A stretch of 63,322 nt of DNA from Selaginella moellendorffii (Eukaryota > Streptophyta > Lycopodiopsida > Selaginellales > Selaginellaceae), in contig NW_003314462.1 of the NCBI RefSeq assembly GCF_000143415.4, forward strand, positions 1 through 63,322, in the 5' to 3' direction. The translations under genes and the position numbers were made by a program. Each line of letters starts with the position of its first letter. Position 1 is the first letter of the stretch. Positions 8,396 to 16,813 of the stretch are shown piece by piece. The notes beneath the pieces were generated by a model. That model saw nothing but the letters and a program-made list of their open reading frames with translations, did not search any database and was not told where the DNA came from.

Positions 8396-9929
8396 TTGTC
8401 TCTTGTCTTCTCCCTCGCTCGCGAATGAATGAAAATTCATTCTCTTGCCTCCTCTACTTGCTCTCGATCACGCCGTCTCGACAACGGCACACGGAGAATG
8501 TGGATTGCACAAAGTGGCGCCGCGATCTCGCCGGATTGCAGCACCACGGGGTGCCTTTGACCCTAAACGCCTAAACGCGCCTAAATCCTAAACTCTCTGC
8601 GGTTCAAAAGCATCCAAGCGGGCCTCACCAGCTTTGCTTGGTTGCAAAAGTACATCCCACGCACCAAGTAAGCTTAAGTTCTCACATTGTTTCTCTTGTC
8701 TCCAACAGAATCCAGTAAATTCGAACAAGAATTCCTAGAATCGGACCTCTCTGCCAATGGAAGGCCAACACAACTCCATGCATTGGCTCTGGAACAGGAG
8801 AAACGAGCCACAATGCCCCTCACTCCCCTCGCATGGGTCTGGCACAGCAAATCTCCAGGCCGGGCATTTGTACTGGCCTCTGCGCGCTGCATCCCACCGC
8901 CAGAGTGCCACAAGAATCCCCACCCGGAGCTGCTCACTGCCACTAAGAGTCTGGGAGCTAGCTTGAAATCTCCACTTAGCAGTTCTCCTGGCGTCTAGCG
9001 CAGCCCAGCTCCCCTGTTTTGGGTCCGGCACAGCAAATCCCTCACAAGGGCTTTTTACCTCCTTTGGCTTGCTGCTTCGGCACCACCAAAGGACCACTAA
9101 AAACGCCATGGGAATGCTGCCTGCCACTCAGAGCACCCAAGCTGCCTAGACATTTGCCACAGAACTGCGAAGAATCCACCCAATCTGAGAGCAAACACAC
9201 TGCCCGCTCACGTTGCTGCTCTCTCTCCCTTCTCGCCCATCCTCCACCGTCAGATCCCCTTGATCCAACGGCCCACAACGGTCAAGCACTGAGCGCAAAA
9301 AATTCTAAGTCCCCGCACTTAGTTTTTGTCTCTTGCTTTTTGTCTCTTGTGGCTACGGAGTGGGGAGCAACGGGAGAAAGCACGTGAGCGCAGCAGCTGT
9401 GTTTTTGAGCCTGCCAGACTACGGCTTAAGGTCTGCCCTGCCCTCCCCTCCTCTCTGGAGGAAGGGCTCCTTCGTTCTGTTCCTCCTCGCCTGGGGCTAA
9501 CCCAAAATCGCCACAGCAGCCGCCACAGCAGCTCGGCCCTGCCAGCAGCAGCAGCCGCCGACCCAGCCAACGCCAGCAGCTGCCGCGGCCGCCACAGCAC
9601 GACCAGCTGCCCGCGGCTGCCACACCCAGCGCTCGGGCGAGCACCCGCCGCCCAACGCGCCGCGGCTTGGCCGGCCCAGCAGCGCCAAGCAGCACCACGG
9701 GCTGCTACGCACTGCTGCACGCCGCCAATCGCCGCCCAGGGCCGCCCCACGCGCCCCCACGCGCGCTGGACAAGCACTCGCCGCCACAACCACCGCCTGG
9801 GCAAGCATTCGCTGCCCAACGAGTGGCTGCTCGGCTCGGCCTAGCAGCGCCAAGCAACATCACAGGCTGCTGTGCGCTGCTGCACGCCGCCCAGGGCCGC
9901 CCCACGCGCGCTGGGCACCATCCCGCGCC

Positions 9930-10136
9930 GCCCAGTACCGCCTGGTACCGCCCGGCATCGCCCTGCGACGCGCGACGCCGCCCATACCACGCAGTACCGC
10001 CCGTACCGCCCGGCATCACCCAGCGACGCGCGGTACCGCCCAGCGACGTGCGGTACTGCCCGTACCGCCCGGTACCGCCCAACGACGCGCGGTACCACCC
10101 GTACCGCCCGGTACCGCCCCGCGCCGCCCAGCGCCG
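9930..10136 (+). repeat. GC-rich minisatellite before ORF1 (copy E)
   Basis: Imperfect ~20-bp units of the type GGTACCGCCCAGCGACGCGC, rich in ACCGCCC, ending about 60 bp before the ORF1 ATG. Unit number and order differ between copies E, F, G and J. Confidence 0.8.
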
Positions 10137-10198
10137 CGCAGCGTCTCTAGCACCGCGGCTGCCCCCAGCACTACGGCTGCCACCAGTGACGCCCAGTG

Positions 10199-13018
10199 AT
10201 GCCAGCGACGCCGCCGCCACCTTTACCATCTGCTGCTCTAGTGCCTATTCCAGACAGTCACGACGTCATGGACCCCTCACTGCTCATGCCACCAGGGCCA
10301 GCAGCACCAGGGAGCTCCAACCACGCCATGGCTACTGCAGAGACAGGTTACGCTCCAGTTCCTCCAGCTCCAGTGCTCCAATTTGAGCTGGGAACCACGT
10401 CACGAGCTACCTCGTCGCGTGAACACTCCCAGCTCCTCGCTGAGGCCATCTACGACGAACGTGCGTCGCACCGACCACTCTCGCCGTACCTCAAGCGAGT
10501 TCTGGACACTAGACGTGCGCTGCGGCTCCGCACCACGCATGTCATCACGGCTCACATTGAGACGCGTCTGGAGAACCTAGAGCAAGACGACACTCTTTCG
10601 AGTGTTGCCAACTTTTTCTGCAATGAGGCACTACGTTCGGCATTGCAGCGACCTCCCACCTCCTCTGACACGGCCACACCACAGAACTCCTCGGACTCTG
10701 TGGCGCGCAGCCCTGACATGAGCAGGCTGCAGCAGAGTATGAGACACGGTCCACACTCTGCTGCACAGGAGCGCTGCATGGCAAACACGGCAGCGTCGCC
10801 CGCGGTAAATTGCGACAGCCCGACATCGGAGCAGGAGGTTTCCCAGGCTGAGGGCACTGAGCACGTGGCGCATGTGGAACACGCTACTGAGCACGTGGCG
10901 CATGTGGAACACGCTGCTGTCCAGCCAATGCGCCGGTTCCCCATGCCGGATCTGCCACGTGCACTTCGAGCCCCACGCCATCAGAGAGACCTCCGCTCTT
11001 TTTACGTGGAAAACTTTCCACATCGCTACGTCAGGTCTCAATTCCAGGATGCGTTTGAGTCCCTCCTACGGGACCGTGGAGCCTACCCGCATGGGGTCCT
11101 CCCTGCCAACCCTGGCCCCTTGACTGCAGAGCCGAGTGCTACAGCGATGCGACGGATCTTCCCACCACCCGTGGTGCCGAATCCCGTTTCATCACCGCCC
11201 AGGCCTGCCCCTGCCATGGCAGCAGAGCAGCGACCCCCATCGGAGAGAGGCCTTCCAGGACCTGGCCAACTGCGACAGCCCTTGCGACAGCCTCCGTCAC
11301 CCGCGACGCATGGCTCTGTCTCACGACCTGTCCAGCCCAGGCCCACCACGTCCCACCGACAGGAGCAGCCAGTGTCTACGCCTCCGCGCCCGACACCTTC
11401 GCCGCGGACTCGACGAACGCCTCCTCACACCTCGATGCCAGAACGGCCGTCCACACCTCGCTCTCCGGAGGCTGGACCGCCGCCCCTGACACCACGGGCC
11501 TCACCAGCACAGCGGGCACCCTCGACACGCACGACACGAACGCAGGCATCTCCGCGTGCAGCGTCGCAGGAGCTGCGACGTCCTCCCCCTGCTCCAGTGG
11601 ACCCTCCGGTTGCTCCGCCACCGCGAGACCACCCAGCAGCACAGGGGACACGCACAGATGCTGAGGCCATCCCTCCCCAGCCAGAGCGATGCTCAGGCCA
11701 GCCAGCTCCGGGACGAACGCCCGAGCCACCGGCTGCGCCACCTCCGCCACTGGCCACTGGAGCAGAAGATGGCTACACACTTGGAGGCTTCAAGAACATC
11801 GATGGAGCCTTCAACAGCATCCTTGCGAGCTCCCTGCGAGAATTTCTGCAGGAGTACAACACTCTGGTGTCGTCGAGATCAGCTCTCCAGGGCCTCAAGG
11901 ACCTGAAAGAGCAGAAGAAACGCCCGCAGTCGCTCCGCACACGCCCACCGAAGCTCAAGGTGTCTCGACATGCCCAGGACGGCCTCACGAGCAGAATTGC
12001 TGAGGCGCACGAGCGCTACCTCACGGAGCTGCACGACATTCTCATTAAGGCTCGCGAGGACGAGATCGAGACACTCCAGAGGCTCGTCTCCTCGGGTCTC
12101 AGGGATCTCTTTCGCAGCCGACTCGAGGATCTTGTCACCTCCACACTCAGCTACTGCAGCGCCACGGAGCATGATGCCGTCTACCACCACCTGCTCGCCC
12201 TCAAACAACGGTGTACCCTCAAGTTCCACACTGAGACATCGTTCTTTATGGCCGGCAAGGGAATCGAGCACCGAGCGCAGACGACAGCGACGCGGCGACT
12301 GGAGGAAGCCATCGATGCGGCGAACGCCTCTGCGGATGCCCTCCCCAAAGAGCAGACCATGGCAGAGCTTGTGAACGCCGCTGTTACGAAGGCCCTCCAA
12401 AGCCAGCGACATGCCACGCCGTCGAATGCAGGAAAAAAGAAGAGAAAGCGAGAAAAGAAGAACAAAGCGCGAGAGCAACGTGACAGCACACCGGGTAAGC
12501 ATGCGCAGGAATCGAGCAAGAGGCACCGCGTCTCCTTCGCCGCCAACGCCGACGAAGCTGGATCCCGGTCGGCAACACCCGCCCGCAATGACCAGGGAAA
12601 CGGACAGCGGCGGAACGGGGCTACTGGGACTCCTCCCACCCGTTCCGCTGCATCGGCTTCTTCTTCGAGGGGGACTCCGCGCCGGACATCTCCAGCCCGG
12701 CCTGGTTCCCGCGAAAAGAATGCTGGACGCGATGGCCCTCACCGTTCTGGCCGCAGCAGCTCCCCACAGCGGCGCCCACGCTCCACGACACCGGCACCGG
12801 TCACCTCAGGTCCCCAGCGACCTCGAGGACGTTCACCGACCAGAGGCAGCAAGGGAGCTCGCACACGCAGCCCTCGACCTCGCCCTGGACGGAGCCAGAC
12901 CCCTGCCAGCCGCAGGAGCAGGACCCCAGCACCACGACGCCGCTCTCGCTCGCGCTCACGTTCGCCAACCGCCAAAGTCCCCGTGAAGGGAATCCTCAAG
13001 ACTACTGGTCACCACTGA
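10199..13018 (+). CDS. PLE ORF1: proline-rich, helical, SR-rich basic protein (copy E)
   Basis: About 939 residues. I chose the ATG at 10,199, the first in frame after an in-frame stop at 10,187. Regions: an N-terminal Ala/Pro part; a helical, charged stretch; an 11-residue tandem repeat TEHVAHVEHA near residues 220-240; a low-complexity Pro/Arg/Thr region (about 310-520); a predicted helical/coiled-coil region (about 525-740); a very basic nuclear-localisation-like run KKKRKREKKNK near 746; and an Arg/Ser-dipeptide-rich tail (800-939). No zinc knuckle or known domain is recognised. A role in binding and delivering element RNA in the nucleus is inferred from composition and from its place before the RT. 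The tail resembles SR splicing-factor tails. Confidence 0.85.
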   Translation: MPATPPPPLPSAALVPIPDSHDVMDPSLLMPPGPAAPGSSNHAMATAETGYAPVPPAPVLQFELGTTSRATSSREHSQLLAEAIYDERASHRPLSPYLKRVLDTRRALRLRTTHVITAHIETRLENLEQDDTLSSVANFFCNEALRSALQRPPTSSDTATPQNSSDSVARSPDMSRLQQSMRHGPHSAAQERCMANTAASPAVNCDSPTSEQEVSQAEGTEHVAHVEHATEHVAHVEHAAVQPMRRFPMPDLPRALRAPRHQRDLRSFYVENFPHRYVRSQFQDAFESLLRDRGAYPHGVLPANPGPLTAEPSATAMRRIFPPPVVPNPVSSPPRPAPAMAAEQRPPSERGLPGPGQLRQPLRQPPSPATHGSVSRPVQPRPTTSHRQEQPVSTPPRPTPSPRTRRTPPHTSMPERPSTPRSPEAGPPPLTPRASPAQRAPSTRTTRTQASPRAASQELRRPPPAPVDPPVAPPPRDHPAAQGTRTDAEAIPPQPERCSGQPAPGRTPEPPAAPPPPLATGAEDGYTLGGFKNIDGAFNSILASSLREFLQEYNTLVSSRSALQGLKDLKEQKKRPQSLRTRPPKLKVSRHAQDGLTSRIAEAHERYLTELHDILIKAREDEIETLQRLVSSGLRDLFRSRLEDLVTSTLSYCSATEHDAVYHHLLALKQRCTLKFHTETSFFMAGKGIEHRAQTTATRRLEEAIDAANASADALPKEQTMAELVNAAVTKALQSQRHATPSNAGKKKRKREKKNKAREQRDSTPGKHAQESSKRHRVSFAANADEAGSRSATPARNDQGNGQRRNGATGTPPTRSAASASSSRGTPRRTSPARPGSREKNAGRDGPHRSGRSSSPQRRPRSTTPAPVTSGPQRPRGRSPTRGSKGARTRSPRPRPGRSQTPASRRSRTPAPRRRSRSRSRSPTAKVPVKGILKTTGHH

Positions 13019-13083
13019 CCAGTCCGTCTAAGGCCACCCTCGACATCGCAGGACAACGGCCAGTCTCGAAGTTCGAGAACCGA

Positions 13084-14862
13084 GTGGAGACTGGAGCCGT
13101 ACACAACCTCTCGAGCAGGACTCTCTCAGCTGCCGAGATCCGTCTCCTCTCCCTCGGCCTGCGGTACATCCCGAACCCGGCACCGCTCAGAGCCCCACAG
13201 ATCGTGGAAAGCTCTGATGCTCTCTGCCGAGCCGTCCGACTCCGTCACCTCTTCAAGGACGACGACTCAGCCCTGCCGGAGTTCCGAGTACCGAACCCGA
13301 GCTTCGAGCCGCCTCCAGCACCAGCGTATGTGGAACGACGCCTTGCACACGTGCGAGGCAGCCTGCTCCACAGGCTGGAAGGAGCACACAAGCCTCGCTC
13401 CTTCGCTCACGGTTGGAAAAAGCGTGCTCTCCACTCTCTCGCAACGGACACATCCATCGTCATCAAGCCTGCGGACAAAAATCTTGGAGCGGTGGTGCTG
13501 GATCGTGATTGGTACACGAAGGAGGCTCTCCGCCAACTGAACGACCCACTCGTTTATGTGAAGGTCCCCTCCGTGCCATCCAAATCCCTCCAGGAACGCC
13601 TCGCCGAGCTCATCACAAAGTACCGCAGCTGCTCGTGGCTCGACAACTCCACGCAGCAGTTCCTGCTGCACCAGCCCGCCGTACCCCGGCAGGCTTGCAT
13701 GATGTATTTTCTTCCGAAAATACACAAGCAGCCAATAAAGGGCCGACCCATCGCAAGCTATATCGGTACGTTGTGGGAGCCCCTCGCGCGTTGGCTTCAC
13801 CGCCAGCTCTACGATATCCTGCTGAAGCAGCCAACGTTTCTTTCCGACTCGCGCACGCTGCTACAGGACCTCCTCCACCTACAGCTCCCGCGGGACTGCT
13901 GGCTCTTCACGTTCGACGTAGAGAGCCTCTACCCAAGCATCCCCACACGAGAAGGTCTCCAACGCCTCCGCGACTTTGTGTTTGCCGAGTACGGCAACAC
14001 CACACGCTCGCGGTTCCTCATGGCTGCGGCTGCCCTCGTTCTGGAGCACAACTACGTGGAGTTTGACGGTAACATCTACCAGCAGATCCGCGGCACAGCA
14101 ATGGGCTCCAACTTCGCGGTGGTCTACGCTTGCCTCTTCCTCTGCTCTCTCGAAGCCGAGTACAAGCATGCCACCAACGACTGGCCCTTCTATCTACGAA
14201 GGTACATAGATGACGGAGTGGGCATTTGGACAGGTACACGAGCAGGCCTCGAACGATGGCTCCGAGGATACGGCACGCTGTGTCCTTCGATCAAGATCAC
14301 CTCGGTGATCTCGCTCGAAGAGTTGGATATCCTCGATATCCACTTCTTCAAAGGCCCTCGCTTTGAAGAGACAGGCTGCCTCGACTCGTCCACGTTCCAG
14401 AAGCCGCTCAACGCCTACCAGTACCTCCCCTGGACGTCGGTTCACCCACGGCACCAAAAAGTGGCATTCATCCGCAGCGAGCTCCGGAGATACCTCCTCC
14501 GCGAGAGCACGGCCGATGGATTCCACGCCATGCGCACGCGGTTCTACCACCGCCTCCGTGCCCGAGGATACCCGACCTCCTTCCTCCACCACTGCTTCTC
14601 CGGCATCTCCTACGACCAGCGACATCAAGCTCTCCTTGCACGTTCGCGCCGCTCTAGCGACGCCTGTCGACGGGCCCCCCTCGCCTTCAAGCTGCCCTAC
14701 ACACTCCACAGTGCGCAGCTAGGCTTGGGGGACATCCTAAACCCTAAACAGGTGATGGATGAAGCTCCCGCAGACACACTCCCCCGAGTGATCACGTGCT
14801 GGAGACGCTCCCCGAACCTCGGTTCATTTCTGGTCAGGGCTAAGCTCCCTCTGCGAGCTTAG
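13084..14862 (+). CDS. PLE ORF2: endonuclease-deficient reverse transcriptase (copy E)
   Basis: 592 residues counted from a GTG at 13,084. The frame is actually open back to 12,592 and overlaps ORF1 in the -1 frame, but contains no ATG before the MMYFLPKIHK methionines (about residue 203). Start by frameshift, splicing or a non-AUG codon is therefore likely. Landmarks: DKNLGAVVLDRDWY (about 140-155), PKIHK and RPIASY fingers blocks (about 208-225), motif A FDVESLYPSIP (near 276), motif B RGTAMGSNFA (about 335), motif C YIDD (near 374) and the thumb with a Leu-rich end VRAKL. There is no GIY-YIG domain. Such enzymes are relatives of telomerase RT and are thought to prime from exposed chromosome ends. 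Near residue 552 the codons for LNPK read CCTAAACCCTAAA, a perfect telomere match. Confidence 0.93.
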   Translation: METGAVHNLSSRTLSAAEIRLLSLGLRYIPNPAPLRAPQIVESSDALCRAVRLRHLFKDDDSALPEFRVPNPSFEPPPAPAYVERRLAHVRGSLLHRLEGAHKPRSFAHGWKKRALHSLATDTSIVIKPADKNLGAVVLDRDWYTKEALRQLNDPLVYVKVPSVPSKSLQERLAELITKYRSCSWLDNSTQQFLLHQPAVPRQACMMYFLPKIHKQPIKGRPIASYIGTLWEPLARWLHRQLYDILLKQPTFLSDSRTLLQDLLHLQLPRDCWLFTFDVESLYPSIPTREGLQRLRDFVFAEYGNTTRSRFLMAAAALVLEHNYVEFDGNIYQQIRGTAMGSNFAVVYACLFLCSLEAEYKHATNDWPFYLRRYIDDGVGIWTGTRAGLERWLRGYGTLCPSIKITSVISLEELDILDIHFFKGPRFEETGCLDSSTFQKPLNAYQYLPWTSVHPRHQKVAFIRSELRRYLLRESTADGFHAMRTRFYHRLRARGYPTSFLHHCFSGISYDQRHQALLARSRRSSDACRRAPLAFKLPYTLHSAQLGLGDILNPKQVMDEAPADTLPRVITCWRRSPNLGSFLVRAKLPLRA

Positions 14863-15654
14863 CCACGTCTTGTACCGCACTTTGCAAGACACGGACACTT
14901 ATGTTTGCATCTTTCTCCGCGTACCCGATGACTCCCAGGGTCTCGCCGATGGACTTCAGGTATGTCCCAAGTCACTCCAGGCCACCCCCCTTTCGAGTCA
15001 ACGCCCGGTCAACGCGGAGTCAACGGTCAGAACGGAATATTCCCCAATATTCCGACTGTATCCCTGTTGACCGAGTCAAAACGGCATATACCGTTGGATT
15101 CTGCTCTTCCTTCCGATCGTGAATATGTGAGTTTCAACTCTGAACTCCACACACGACTCGTGGAAAAGCATGTTTTCCATTAAAACGGCGCCGCTCCCTC
15201 GACATCGGCGACACATGCCGACAGCTCGCAGGATGGCTCTCCCCCATGTAACCGCTGGACTCCGGGTATGTATGAGTGACCTCAGGCCCTCCACCATCCC
15301 AGTCCACACACGGTCAACGCGGGGTCAACGGTCAACGACCGAATATTCCGAGAATATTCCCTGCAAAGTGAACCACGTTTTTCGCCCCCGGGTACGTACA
15401 AGTGACACAAGCATTGTGGACGTAACGCATGCATCATATCATGCCGCGTTTACAAGTTATCTTGCGTCGAAGGTACGTCACCCGCCGGACGAACGCTTAC
15501 TGTCTTCGGCGATTCGCCGAAGTCATTCTCCGCGACTACCACTGCTGTGGAGTAACCAACACCAGCTGTGCTACGTTCGCATCCTCGCGAGCCAACGCCG
15601 CCATGCACCTCGCATGGCTGCCACTCGGACTCGCGCCACGTGACAGAGCCAGAA

Positions 15655-15660
15655 TATAAG
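15655..15660 (+). promoter_or_regulatory. TATA-like box, copy E
   Basis: TATAAG 53 bp before the ribozyme, as in the other copies. Confidence 0.45.
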
Positions 15661-15707
15661 TAGAGTCGGCGCCGAGCTAGGGTTAGGGTAGACGTTAGAC
15701 GACTACA

Positions 15708-15748
15708 CCCGGCTGATGAGTCCCAAAAAGGACGAAACCGGTCTCGGG
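15708..15748 (+). ncRNA. Hammerhead ribozyme (copy E)
   Basis: Core and stems identical to copy A; predicted cut after 15743. Confidence 0.9.
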
Positions 15749-15938
15749 TTGTCTCTTGTCTTCTCCCTCGCTCGCGAATGAATGAAAATTCATTCTCTTG
15801 CCTCCTCTACTTGCTCTCGATCACGCCGTCTCGACAACGGCACACGGAGAATGTGGATTGCACAAAGTGGCGCCGCGATCTCGCCGGATTGCAGCACCAC
15901 GGGGTGCCTTTGACCCTAAACGCCTAAACGCGCCTAAA

Positions 15939-16017
15939 CCCTAAACCCTAAACCCTAAACCCTAAACCCTAAACCCTAAACCCTAAACCCTAAACCCTAA
16001 ACCCTAAACCCTAAACC
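15939..16017. repeat. Internal telomere tract, CCCTAAA
   Basis: About 11 perfect units between the 3' end of E and the truncated leader of F. Confidence 0.92.
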
Positions 16018-16544
16018 TTTTGAGCCTGCCAGACTATGGCTTAAGGTCTGCCCTGCCCTCCCCTCCTCTCTGGAGGAAGGGCTCCTTCGTTCTGTTCCTC
16101 CTCGCCTGGGGCTAACCCCAAATCGCCACAGCAGCCGCCACAGCAGCTCGGCCCTGCCAGCAGCAGCAGCCGCCGACCCAGCCAACGCCAGCAGCTGCCG
16201 CGGCCGCCACAGCACGACCAGCTGCCCGCGGCTGCCACACCCAGCGCTCGGGCGAGCACCCGCCGCCCAACGCGCCGCGGCTTGGCCGGCCCAGCAGCGC
16301 CAAGCAGCACCACGGGCTGCTACGCACTGCTGCACGCCGCCAATCGCCGCCCAGGGCCGCCCCACGCGCCCCCACGCGCGCTGGATAAGCACTCGCCGCC
16401 ACAACCACCGCCTGGGCAAGCATTCGCTGCCCAACGAGTGGCTGCTCGGCTCGGCCTAGCAGCGCCAAGCAGCATCACAGGCTGCTGTGCGCTGCTGCAC
16501 GCCGCCCAGGGCCGCCCCACGCGCGCTGGGCACCATCCCGCGCC

Positions 16545-16751
16545 GCCCAGTACCGCCTGGTACCGCCCGGCATCGCCCTGCGACGCGCGACGCCGCCCAT
16601 ACCACGCAGTACCGCCCGTACCGCCCGGCACCGCCCAGCGACGCGCGGTACCGCCCAGCGACGTGCGGTACTGCCCGTACCGCCCGGTACCGCCCAACGA
16701 CGCGCGGTACCACCCGTACCGCCCGGTACCGCCCCGCGCCGCCCAGCGCCG
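16545..16751 (+). repeat. GC-rich minisatellite before ORF1 (copy F)
   Basis: Same ACCGCCC-rich units as in copy E, with a different internal variant order. Confidence 0.75.
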
Positions 16752-16813
16752 CGCAGCGTCTCTAGCACCGCGGCTGCCCCCAGCACTACGGCTGCCACCA
16801 GTGACGCCCAGTG

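Larger units (their letters stand above)
5907..8585 (+). mobile_element. PLE copy D (5'-truncated), joined directly to copy E
   Basis: This copy starts in ORF2 at GACGACTCAGCC, joined to TTTAGG with AGGACGAC overlap, and runs to the complete 3' terminus. The terminus (GCGCCTAAA) is followed at once by TCCTAAACTCTCTGCGG, the 5' start of complete copy E, without a telomere tract between them. D therefore supplies promoter and ribozyme upstream of E (pseudo-LTR layout). Unlike the normal case, its left neighbour is G-rich telomere on the same strand as the element sense, which target-primed copying does not explain. Confidence 0.9.
8586..15938 (+). mobile_element. Complete telomeric Penelope-like element, copy E
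   Basis: Full unit of about 7.35 kb: leader 8,586-10,198 with a minisatellite; ORF1; a short gap/overlap; ORF2; and a 1.08 kb 3' region with W-boxes, TATA-like box and hammerhead. Both ORFs are open. ORF1 is of the type seen in copy G, while the ORF2 N-terminal part is of the A/D type, so the copy is a mosaic. The 3' end merges into a perfect telomere tract. By its RT and lack of GIY-YIG it belongs with the endonuclease-deficient telomeric PLEs (Athena/Coprina-like). Confidence 0.92.

Noticed and set aside
9667-10386. Open frame of 239 codons overlapping the PLE minisatellite and ORF1 start
   Set aside because: It has no ATG start, consists of Pro/Arg/Ala-rich translation of GC-rich repeats, and changes length with the minisatellite; treated as leader.
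11879-12742. 287-codon minus-strand frame opposite ORF1 (repeated in copies F, G and J)
   Set aside because: Antisense shadow of a GC-rich coding region. No domain, and it exists only because ORF1 is conserved among copies.
14194-14709. 171-codon minus-strand frame opposite the RT thumb
   Set aside because: Antisense shadow of ORF2, with no independent start context or domain.
13084-14862. Reading ORF2 as telomerase reverse transcriptase
   Set aside because: The PKIHK block, the absence of a telomerase RNA-binding domain, the linked ORF1 and ribozyme, and the multicopy state identify a Penelope-like element. Telomerase is only a relative.
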